Part shown: positions 56,402 through 64,000 of the stretch, one piece after another
How positions within the stretch are numbered: the first letter of the stretch is position 1
Layout of the letters: each line of letters opens with the position of its first letter
Assembly: GCF_002211785.1 (NCBI RefSeq)
Contig: NZ_CP022132.1
Coordinates: forward strand, 806,001 to 870,000
Direction: 5' to 3'
From: Francisella halioticida
GTDB taxonomy: Bacteria; Pseudomonadota; Gammaproteobacteria; Francisellales; Francisellaceae
Length of the DNA stretch: 64,000 nucleotides
Notes under the pieces: model-generated
Seen by the model: only the letters and a program-made list of their open reading frames with translations
Databases searched by the model: none
What the model was told of the DNA's origin: nothing
Position numbers and translations under genes: made by a program

Positions 56402-58462
56402 ATGCAGTATACATCTGAACAACAGAAAATTATCAATCATGATATTAAAAAACATGCTTTAGTTTCAGCAGTTGCTGGTAGCGGTAAGACACAAACTCTT
56501 ATTGCTAGAATAGAGTATTTAATAGCTAAAGGAATTATTCCTAATAGAATATTAGTTTTAATGTATAATAAATCTGCTCAGCTTGATTTTGCAAATAGGC
56601 TTAATAAAGTTTTAAAACCTGAAATATCTAGATTAATTAATGTCCGCACAATGCATTCTTTAGGCAACAGTTTCTTACAAGCGTTTGCCAAGGCAGGCTA
56701 TATTAGTGTTGAAAAAATTCTTAAAGAGTACGAAGTTGATATTATTATTCAAAAGTTATTAAAGTTATATCAAAAAGAATTTAAAATAATTAAAGATATT
56801 GACAATGAAAGAATCGAGAGTTTTAAAGAGTATATTTCATTACTTAAATCAGATCTTGCTTTAAATAACCAAAGGATAAAAGATCTAAATGTAAAAGAAA
56901 AAAGGCTTTTAGATAAGATTTTTGCTGAATTTAATAGAGAGTGTGAAAAGCAAAAAGTAATTACATACGATGATATGATATATTTGCCAGCAAAGTTATT
57001 TGAAAAAGATAGTTCAAGTATAGCTCGAGCAAATAGTTTATATTCCTATATAATTATCGATGAGTATCAAGATATAAATCAAGCACAGCAGTTTTTTTTA
57101 AAATGTCTCGTTGGAGATAATACTTATGTAATGGCTGTTGGAGATGTTGATCAAACTATTTATCAGTGGCGTGGTTCAACACCATATTATATGTTAGAAG
57201 GCTTTAAAAAAGATTTTAAAAATGTAAGACAGTATCAACTATCTTATACTTTTCGTTATGGTGATTTAGTATCTCTTATGGCCAATAATATTATTACTAA
57301 TAATAAGAAACGCCATAATAACCTATGTATAACATATCCTAAATTAAAAGATAAAACTACAGATATTAGTATCTTAGATAATAGTGATAAGGTTGTTTTA
57401 AAGTTAAAAGCATTGATTGATAGTGGTGTAAAAGCAGAGCAGGTTGCTATATTAGTTAGAAAGTATAATTCAACAACGGTTTTTGAACTAAGTTGTCTGT
57501 ATAACGATTTAGCATATAGAGTTGTAGCAGATAAAAATATTTTTAGTGAAAACCTTTTTAAGGCTATATATGGATATTTGATGTTGTTTAATAAAGGTTA
57601 TGGCTTTGAGAAACATTCTATAGAACATCGAGTTGAATTTATAAAATCAATGTTAGATTATCCTTCATTATATTTAAAAAGAGACACTAAGCAGAAATTA
57701 GCACAAGAAATAGCTAAAGATATCTCACAAGCGATGACTTTAATAGCAGATCTTACTAAAACAGCAGATAAGCCTTTTAAAAAAAGAAATATCTTAGCAG
57801 TTGTTAGTAGTTGGCGAGCTATTTTCAATAATACTCGGATAAAAAAATCTGATAGAGCAATAAGTTTTATTTTAGAAAATTTAGATTTAGAAAAGCAAAT
57901 CTCTAAGATCTCAGGAGAAACCCATTCAAGCAAATCAAAGCTTAAGATTATAAATGGCATAGTAAGTTTTGCTAAAAGTAAAAAAAGCTCTTTAGTCGAT
58001 TTTATTGAGTTATTACACAATATATATCTTAAATCTAATCAACAAGATAGTAATGACCCAAATCAAATACAGATAATGTCAATGCATAGAGCAAAGGGAT
58101 TAGAGTGGGATTATGTAGTTGTTTATGATGTTACAGAAGGTGGTTTTTTTGGTGATAAGAACACCAAAGCCTCGGATGAGACTATAGAGGAAGAAAGAAG
58201 ACTATTCTATGTTGCGATTACAAGAGTTAGAAAACATTTATTTATAGTCTCGGCTGACGATATTAGTAGATTATCAGCATGGTATCAGATTAAAAAGAAT
58301 TCTTATCCAAAAGATTTAAAATGTAAAAATAGTCTAAGATTTCTTTATGAGAGTAATTTAGTTGAAAGTGAAAATTACTTAGAAAATTTTGGTTCTTTAG
58401 AAAGCTTTGATATGAAAAATAAAATTATTAAGAAATATCACCAGAAAATTTCTAAGTTGTAA
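56402..58462 (+). CDS. UvrD/Rep-family superfamily 1 DNA helicase
   Basis: A 686-residue ATP-dependent 3'-5' helicase. Motif I is SAVAGSGKTQTLIARIEYL near residue 22, II is IIDEYQDINQAQ, III is VGDVDQTIYQWRG, IV includes QLSYTFRYGD, V is IMSMHRAKGLEWDYVVV, and VI is FYVAITRVRKHL. This is a shorter, divergent relative of UvrD/Rep/PcrA; the exact orthologue is not assigned. It is predicted to act in DNA repair or replication restart. It starts immediately after the small membrane protein stop. Confidence 0.9.
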   Translation: MQYTSEQQKIINHDIKKHALVSAVAGSGKTQTLIARIEYLIAKGIIPNRILVLMYNKSAQLDFANRLNKVLKPEISRLINVRTMHSLGNSFLQAFAKAGYISVEKILKEYEVDIIIQKLLKLYQKEFKIIKDIDNERIESFKEYISLLKSDLALNNQRIKDLNVKEKRLLDKIFAEFNRECEKQKVITYDDMIYLPAKLFEKDSSSIARANSLYSYIIIDEYQDINQAQQFFLKCLVGDNTYVMAVGDVDQTIYQWRGSTPYYMLEGFKKDFKNVRQYQLSYTFRYGDLVSLMANNIITNNKKRHNNLCITYPKLKDKTTDISILDNSDKVVLKLKALIDSGVKAEQVAILVRKYNSTTVFELSCLYNDLAYRVVADKNIFSENLFKAIYGYLMLFNKGYGFEKHSIEHRVEFIKSMLDYPSLYLKRDTKQKLAQEIAKDISQAMTLIADLTKTADKPFKKRNILAVVSSWRAIFNNTRIKKSDRAISFILENLDLEKQISKISGETHSSKSKLKIINGIVSFAKSKKSSLVDFIELLHNIYLKSNQQDSNDPNQIQIMSMHRAKGLEWDYVVVYDVTEGGFFGDKNTKASDETIEEERRLFYVAITRVRKHLFIVSADDISRLSAWYQIKKNSYPKDLKCKNSLRFLYESNLVESENYLENFGSLESFDMKNKIIKKYHQKISKL

Positions 58463-58930
58463 TTATTGAGATGGTTGAAGGTTAATTGAATAATCATTAG
58501 TTGGATCTTCTTTAGGTTTAAGTTTAGGTTTTTTATGGTTAGGATCAAAAGGTTCCTCTGATATTTGCAAAGAAGGGCTAGAAATCATTTTGCCATCTTT
58601 TGTTTTACCTATCCAGTTACCATCTTTAGCTGTTTCAGATTTAAAATCTTTCATAATTTCAAGATATTTTTTCCAGCATTCTGCCTGATATGTAACTTTT
58701 TGCCCATCATTTATAATTTTTTTATCCCATGTCTTACCATTATCTGTAGATATTTTATATGTCATAAAACAATAGCTTGACGGTTTAGGCATTGCTGCTA
58801 GCTCAGCTGCTTTTTTAGCTTCTTCTTGTTTTTTGATAACTGATTGATGATAAAAATAATAGCCGATTGTAGCTATTAATATTATTAAAATTGATGACAT
58901 AGAGATAACTATAATCTTGTTTTTCTTCAT
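58463..58930 (-). CDS. Single-pass membrane protein, unknown function
   Basis: A 155-residue protein with a basic start and one hydrophobic helix (IVISMSSILIILIATIGYYF), then a Lys/Glu/Ala-rich stretch and a soluble domain with two cysteines (SYCFMTY, AECWKKY) and a charged tail rich in Pro and Lys. The topology suggests a periplasmic domain anchored in the inner membrane. No known family is recognised. It is convergent with the helicase, sharing adjacent stops. Confidence 0.6.
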   Translation of the reverse strand: MKKNKIIVISMSSILIILIATIGYYFYHQSVIKKQEEAKKAAELAAMPKPSSYCFMTYKISTDNGKTWDKKIINDGQKVTYQAECWKKYLEIMKDFKSETAKDGNWIGKTKDGKMISSPSLQISEEPFDPNHKKPKLKPKEDPTNDYSINLQPSQ

Positions 58931-59091
58931 TTTAAGATCTTAAAATAATTATATAATCAAAAATTATATATGTAATTATAGGTAAATGCGATCAGTAGAG
59001 TTTATTTTATTTAGCAAAATAGTTTATAATATTGTCTGTTTTATTTATTTTAATTAAGAAATCTGTAGGAACATCTACTTAAAGGTAAATC

Positions 59092-61689
59092 ATGACTACT
59101 ACTAAAGAGTTACGTAATAAGTTTATAAATTATTTTAAGTCAAAAAACCATTCGTACCAGCCAAGTTCATCACTAATACCTTTTGGGGATGAAACATTAC
59201 TTTTTACAAATGCAGGAATGGTTCAATTTAAAGATGTTTTCCTTGGTTTTGAACAAAGAGATTTTTCACGTGCAGTAACTGTACAAAAATGTTTAAGAGC
59301 TGGTGGTAAACATAATGATTTAGACAATGTTGGTTATACAGCTAGACATCACACGTTTTTTGAAATGCTAGGTAACTTTAGTTTTGGGGACTATTTTAAG
59401 AAAGAAGCAATTGAGTTTGCTTGGGAGTTTTTAACTAAAGAAATTAAGTTATCTGTAGAAAAGCTATGGGTTACTATATATGCTACAGATGAAGAGGCTT
59501 TTGATGTCTGGCATAACCATATATGCTTGCCTAAAGAAAGAATTATTCGCATAGATTCGTCTGATAATTTTTGGTCAATGGGAGATACTGGCCCATGTGG
59601 ACCGTGTACCGAGATTTTTTATGATCATGGTGAAGATGTATCTGGAGGATTACCAGGGACACCTGAAGAAGATGGGGATAGGTATATTGAGATTTGGAAT
59701 ATTGTGTTTATGCAATATAATCGTCATGCTGATGGTAGTACTTCAGATTTACCAAAGCCTTCAGTGGATACTGGTATGGGGCTAGAGAGAATTGCAGCTA
59801 TCCTTCAAAATGTACATAATAATTATGATATAGATCTTTTCCAAGCACTAATTAAAAAAGCCCAACAAATAACAAATACTGAGGATGCTGATTCAGCATC
59901 ATTGAAAGTTATCGCAGATCATATTCGTTCATGCACATTTTTAATTGCTGATGGGGTTTTGCCTTCTAATGAAGGCCGTGGCTATGTTTTACGTAGAATT
60001 ATTCGTCGAGCAATCCGTCATGGTAATAAGTTAGGTGCTAATGAAGTATTTTTTTATAAACTCGTTGATGAGTTGGTTAATCAAATGGGTGATGCATATC
60101 CTCAGTTAGTTGAAAAAAGAGAACTTATAGAAAAAGCTTTAATAAAAGAAGAAGAACTTTTCTTAAAGACTATTGAAAAAGGTATAAAAATATTTGAAGC
60201 AGAAATAGGAAATTTAAAAGATAATAGAATTTCCGGAGATGTTGCTTTTAAGCTTTATGATACTTATGGTTTTCCTTTAGATCTTACAGCAGATATGGCA
60301 AGAGAAAAGGGCTTAATGGTTGATGAACCTACCTTCCAAAAGTTGATGCAAGAACAAAAACAAAGATCAAAAGATGCTGGCAAATTTAATATCGATTATA
60401 ATAATATGATTAACTCTCAAGTTAAATCTGAGTTTAAGGGATACTCAACCTTAATAGAAGATGCTAAAGTTCTTGAAATATACCAAGATGGTATTCTTGT
60501 AGATGAAGTGGTAGAGCAAACGTTAGCTATTGTAGTATTGGATAAAACTCCTTTTTATGCAGAGTCTGGTGGACAAGTTGGTGATAAAGGCTTTCTTGAG
60601 GGAGCAGGAATAGAGTTTATAGTTGAAGATGTGCAAAAGTCAGGTAGTGCTATTTTACATTTAGGTAAAATTTCTAAAGGAGTTTTACGGAAAAGTGATG
60701 AAGTAACTGCAAGAGTAAATGACCAGCAAAGATTAGCTATAGCTGCAAACCATAGTGCAACACATCTATTGCATAAAGCTTTAAATATTGTATTAGGAGA
60801 TCATGCAGAGCAAAAAGGATCATTGGTTGATCAAAGAAAACTAAGATTTGATTTTATTCATGATAAGGCTCTATCTAGAAAACAAATTGAACAAATTGAG
60901 ACTCTAGTGAATCAGCAAATTAGAATAAACCACCCTGTGAATACTATAGAAACATCACAAGAAAAAGCTGAAAATATGGGAGCAGAAGCTTTATTTGGTG
61001 AAAAGTATGGAGATATTGTTCGAGTTATATCAATGGGTAATTTTTCGATAGAACTATGTGGTGGGACACATGTGAGTTATACCGGAGATATTGGCTTATT
61101 TAAAATAGTTTCAGAAGGCGGTATTGCTTCTGGAATTAGAAGAATAGAGGCAATAACTACTCAACAGGCTATAGATTATACCTTTGAGATAGAAAATAAA
61201 GTTGTAACTATTAAAAAGTTTTTAAAAGCAAATGATAGTAATATTTTTGATAAATTAGAGTCTTTACTAGAGCAAGTCAAAAACCAAGAAAAGCAGATAG
61301 CTAAATTAAAGAAGGATTTGTTATCTGGATCAAGTAGTGATATCAAAGAACAAAGGTATGGTGATACAATTGTAGTTGTTGCTAATATTGAGGGTGCAGA
61401 TGTTAAGATGTTACGTGAGAAAATCGATGATTATAAATCTAAAAATGACAAAGTAGTTGCAGTTTTAAGTACTATTAATTCTAGTAAAGTACAGTTTGTA
61501 ATTGGAGTAAGTAAATCTCTAACATCATTAATAAAAGCAGGTGATATTGCTAGAGAATTGAGTTCTCATATAGATGGTAAAGGTGGCGGACGTCCTGATA
61601 TGGCTCAGGGCGGTGGTAATAATTCTGCAAATCTTGATGGTGCTTTAGCTAAAGTTGAGAAGTTTATTTGCAGAAATATAAAAGAGTAA
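59092..61689 (+). CDS. alaS: Alanyl-tRNA synthetase
   Basis: A full-length 865-residue class II synthetase. The catalytic core begins [15 protein letters not shown] and includes [20 protein letters not shown] and the [14 protein letters not shown] motif. The editing domain has HSATHLLH and the zinc residues of [10 protein letters not shown]. The C-terminal DHHA1-type C-Ala domain carries [17 protein letters not shown]. It charges tRNA-Ala and removes mischarged Ser and Gly. An AAAGG site precedes the ATG, and the outer-membrane efflux gene follows after 4 bp. Confidence 0.97.
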   Translation: MTTTKELRNKFINYFKSKNHSYQPSSSLIPFGDETLLFTNAGMVQFKDVFLGFEQRDFSRAVTVQKCLRAGGKHNDLDNVGYTARHHTFFEMLGNFSFGDYFKKEAIEFAWEFLTKEIKLSVEKLWVTIYATDEEAFDVWHNHICLPKERIIRIDSSDNFWSMGDTGPCGPCTEIFYDHGEDVSGGLPGTPEEDGDRYIEIWNIVFMQYNRHADGSTSDLPKPSVDTGMGLERIAAILQNVHNNYDIDLFQALIKKAQQITNTEDADSASLKVIADHIRSCTFLIADGVLPSNEGRGYVLRRIIRRAIRHGNKLGANEVFFYKLVDELVNQMGDAYPQLVEKRELIEKALIKEEELFLKTIEKGIKIFEAEIGNLKDNRISGDVAFKLYDTYGFPLDLTADMAREKGLMVDEPTFQKLMQEQKQRSKDAGKFNIDYNNMINSQVKSEFKGYSTLIEDAKVLEIYQDGILVDEVVEQTLAIVVLDKTPFYAESGGQVGDKGFLEGAGIEFIVEDVQKSGSAILHLGKISKGVLRKSDEVTARVNDQQRLAIAANHSATHLLHKALNIVLGDHAEQKGSLVDQRKLRFDFIHDKALSRKQIEQIETLVNQQIRINHPVNTIETSQEKAENMGAEALFGEKYGDIVRVISMGNFSIELCGGTHVSYTGDIGLFKIVSEGGIASGIRRIEAITTQQAIDYTFEIENKVVTIKKFLKANDSNIFDKLESLLEQVKNQEKQIAKLKKDLLSGSSSDIKEQRYGDTIVVVANIEGADVKMLREKIDDYKSKNDKVVAVLSTINSSKVQFVIGVSKSLTSLIKAGDIARELSSHIDGKGGGRPDMAQGGGNNSANLDGALAKVEKFICRNIKE

Positions 61690-61693
61690 TACT

Positions 61694-63076
61694 TTGAGAA
61701 TAATAAATAGATATTTATCAATATTATTAGGTATATCTTTTTGCAGTCTTGGCTTTGCCAATGGCATTGTGTCTGACTATGCTACTACTATTAAGCAATC
61801 TATAAAAAATTCGCCACAATATAAATATATAGGTTTTCAACTGGACTCGCAACAAATGGATCCTGCTATCCAATTAGGTAAATTACTACCAAAGATAGAT
61901 ATTGGAGGGCAAATAAATGCAAATGATATTTTACAAGGTCAGCCAAGAGCTGATGGTGATAAGCGTACGGGAAGATTTGATTCAATACAAGGGTTAATTA
62001 CATTAACACAGCCTTTATATGATTACGGCGCATATAAAGATTTACAGTCAGCACAAGAAACTGCTCAGTTTGCTCAACAAGACTATAGAACTAATTATCA
62101 GCAGTTTTTATATGATGTTAGTTATGCATATTTTAATTTAGCAAAAGCTATAAAAAATGTTCAGTATAACTCATATAATTTAAAAGCTAATAAACAAAGT
62201 TATAATGAGTTACAAAATAACTATGATTCAGGTGTTGCAGATATAGCAGATTATGAAACAGCTAAAGCTAACTATTATATAGCTCAAGCTGACTATGCAG
62301 CGGCAAAAAGGCAGCAAAGAGTTGCTCGTGCAGAGTTGCGTAAATTTACAGATAATGATGATGATATAATTTTATATAGTAATAAATTTAAAATAAAAGA
62401 CCCATCTCCAGATACTGAAGAAGGCTGGGAAGAGCTAACAATGAGAAGTAATCCATCATACCTAGGTTCTGCGCATACAAAAGAAAGTAAATATTATAAT
62501 TATCAGTCTGTAACAGGAACTTTTATGCCAAAGGTTAATTTTGAAGTTAAATACTCACCTGGGTTTAATGCAGTAAGTTCACTAGGGAACTCCGTTTTTG
62601 ATCAGAATTTACCTATGAATGGTACTGTAAATGCATTTTATTTTGGAATTAATTTAACTTGGAATATATTCGCTGGTGGAACTAATTACGCACAGCTTAA
62701 AAAGGCAGCATATGATTATCAGTCATCAGAGTTTGATATGATTCAAACGGGTAGGGTTGCCGAAAATGATGCTATGTATGCATTTAGATTTGTACAGCTT
62801 AAGAAAAAAGAAGTTATGAATTTACGTAAAGTTGTAGCAGCTGCAAAAATAGCATACGAGAAATACAAGCAAAGATATGAGCAAGGTACAACAACAATTA
62901 CCCAGTACTTTATACTATTAAATGATTATTATAGAAGATTAATTGAATTAAATAATGCTGAATTTGACTATGTTATGGGCTTTTTAAGTCTTTATAAGAC
63001 AGCTGGTATATTAACAGCTAGTACAGTCCAAAATTTTAATAGCTGGTTAATTTTAAATCAAAATGAGGAGTTATAA
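61694..63076 (+). CDS. ftlC: TolC-family outer-membrane channel, FtlC-like
   Basis: A 460-residue protein with a signal peptide (MRIINRYLSILLGISFCSLG, cleaved after FA) and the two-fold repeated OEP domains of TolC: helical segments such as RTNYQQFLYDVSYAYFNLAK, and later LTWNIFAGGTNYAQLKKAAY. It forms a trimeric efflux duct. In F. tularensis the homologue FtlC contributes to multidrug resistance, and I recall it beside alaS and a leucine aminopeptidase, which matches here. The start is TTG at 61694, 4 bp after alaS; no other start fits the signal peptide. Confidence 0.82.
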   Translation: MRIINRYLSILLGISFCSLGFANGIVSDYATTIKQSIKNSPQYKYIGFQLDSQQMDPAIQLGKLLPKIDIGGQINANDILQGQPRADGDKRTGRFDSIQGLITLTQPLYDYGAYKDLQSAQETAQFAQQDYRTNYQQFLYDVSYAYFNLAKAIKNVQYNSYNLKANKQSYNELQNNYDSGVADIADYETAKANYYIAQADYAAAKRQQRVARAELRKFTDNDDDIILYSNKFKIKDPSPDTEEGWEELTMRSNPSYLGSAHTKESKYYNYQSVTGTFMPKVNFEVKYSPGFNAVSSLGNSVFDQNLPMNGTVNAFYFGINLTWNIFAGGTNYAQLKKAAYDYQSSEFDMIQTGRVAENDAMYAFRFVQLKKKEVMNLRKVVAAAKIAYEKYKQRYEQGTTTITQYFILLNDYYRRLIELNNAEFDYVMGFLSLYKTAGILTASTVQNFNSWLILNQNEEL

Positions 63077-63078
63077 AG

Positions 63079-64000
63079 ATGTATATATCGACAGAGTTAA
63101 CGTGTTTTACACAAGAAAAAGATATAGATTCTTTACCTATATATCTGATTGAAAAAGAAAACTTTAATAGTTGGTTGAATGATCAGGATGGTTTCTTGCA
63201 GAATTTTGTAAAGCAATTTAACAATAATAAAACAGTTTTAATAATTCCTAATTTAGATGGAAAGATTGATAAGGTTATCTGTTTAGTATCAACGTCTATG
63301 TTTAGTATTGCTGATTTACCTGGAGTATTACCATCTGGCAATTATCATATTGAATATTCAGAGATAAAGGACTTAAATCTTTACTATATTGCATTTGCAT
63401 TAGCATGCTATAAATTTGAAAAATATAAATCAAAAGATAATGCTAGTGATATAAAACTATTTTTACCTAATAAATATCAACATATTTTAATAAGTACAGA
63501 AGCAAACTATTTAGTTAGAGATATGATCACGACTCCAGCTGAAGATATGGGGCCCGCAGATATCTCAGAAATTATAAAACAAATAGCCTGGAAATTTGAT
63601 GCAAAATTTGAAGAGATGGTTGATGAAGATCTTGCTATCCAAGGTTATATGGGAGTATATACTGTAGGTAAAGGTAGCCATCGACCTCCGCGTTTAGTTA
63701 GATTAAACTGGGGTAATGAGAATCATCCTAAAATTTCAATTGTTGGTAAAGGTGTAGCTTTTGATACTGGTGGAGTAAATGTTAAGCCAGCTGCTGGAAT
63801 GTTGCTTATGCACAAAGATATGGGAGGTGCTGCAAATGCAATAGGTCTTGCATATATGATTATGAAATATAAGCTTTCTGTGAGTTTGAGTTTAGTAATC
63901 CCAACAGTTGAGAATGCTATAGATGCTAAGTCATATCGACCTAGTGATATAATTAAAATGAAAAATGGCACTACAGTTCAGGTAACTAATACAGATGCTG
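63079..64000 (+). CDS. M17 leucyl aminopeptidase family protein (3' end beyond window)
   Basis: It starts at ATG 63079, 2 bp after the efflux gene, and runs open for 307 codons to the window edge. The M17 catalytic half is recognisable: VGKGVAFDTGGVNVKP with the metal-binding Lys and Asp, MHKDMGGAANA, PTVENAID, and the beginning of the NTDAEGR motif as NTDA at the very end. The N-terminal half is divergent from E. coli PepA. It removes N-terminal residues from peptides in the cytosol. About 150-170 codons are missing off the window. Confidence 0.9.
   Translation, partial: MYISTELTCFTQEKDIDSLPIYLIEKENFNSWLNDQDGFLQNFVKQFNNNKTVLIIPNLDGKIDKVICLVSTSMFSIADLPGVLPSGNYHIEYSEIKDLNLYYIAFALACYKFEKYKSKDNASDIKLFLPNKYQHILISTEANYLVRDMITTPAEDMGPADISEIIKQIAWKFDAKFEEMVDEDLAIQGYMGVYTVGKGSHRPPRLVRLNWGNENHPKISIVGKGVAFDTGGVNVKPAAGMLLMHKDMGGAANAIGLAYMIMKYKLSVSLSLVIPTVENAIDAKSYRPSDIIKMKNGTTVQVTNTDA

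Noticed and set aside
57658-58020. A 120-codon minus-strand frame within the helicase
   Set aside because: It is entirely antisense to conserved helicase sequence with a Leu/Ile/Ser-rich translation and no independent support.
1-64000. CRISPR arrays, tRNA or rRNA genes, prophage modules, secretion or toxin-antitoxin systems
   Set aside because: I looked for spaced direct repeats, T-loop-like motifs, ribosomal sequence and phage or toxin signatures and saw none I could support.

Overview
The window is AT-rich, gene-dense bacterial chromosome that I read as Francisella. The main evidence is a fipA/fipB virulence-lipoprotein pair, an ftlC-type TolC protein beside alaS, an FTU-type class A beta-lactamase, PilE-like pilins and generally Francisella-like low-GC coding. 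Three kinds of IS3-family element and at least fifteen broken genes point to a host-adapted lineage in active gene decay. The species assignment is inference.

Layout. 1-8.4 kb: an aminosugar catabolic gene (NagB-II type) with a frameshifted sugar transporter, a Nif3-like gene, ispG-pgeF-aminopeptidase P, and an exported NUC1-type nuclease. 8.4-14.6 kb: a decay zone (beta-lactamase, two pilins, a small exported protein and an IS-interrupted membrane protein) around an intact LprI-like gene and recF-tatD. 14.7-24.2 kb: glyS, a YiiX-like amidase gene cut by an IS, a Bcr/CflA transporter, rnd, a DUF4336 pseudogene and uvrC. 24.3-31.3 kb: a PAP2 phosphatase, a compact operon of PP-loop ATPase, TusA-like, Trm112-like, kdsB and HIT genes, then galK/galT divergent from a galP-like transporter. 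31.3-33.2 kb: nested mobile-element wreckage. 33.2-40.8 kb: ppiC, a DEAD-box helicase, gmk, nadA-nadC-nadB, an exported chorismate mutase and glutathione peroxidase. 41-49.9 kb: a DUF819 membrane protein and dipeptide epimerase (both broken), an esterase, a YHYH protein, an NAD(P)H-hydrate repair enzyme, another IS and a broken His-rich protein. 50-64 kb: an RNA methyltransferase, MsrB-MsrA fusion, a second Bcr/CflA pump, fipB/fipA, a queG pseudogene, rsfS, a 276-bp inverted-repeat element, a UvrD-like helicase, alaS, ftlC and a cut-off M17 aminopeptidase.

How it fits together. Information processing, NAD synthesis, the isoprenoid step, LPS Kdo activation and stress repair are intact. What is broken is mostly accessory: GlcNAc-type and other sugar transport, beta-lactamase, pilins, murein-dipeptide use, the last step of queuosine synthesis, and metal-binding and amidase genes. 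Several nonsense codons lie where tryptophan is expected. Both full copies of one IS carry the same internal TGA, and their 3-bp target duplications allow exact reconstruction of the genes they hit.
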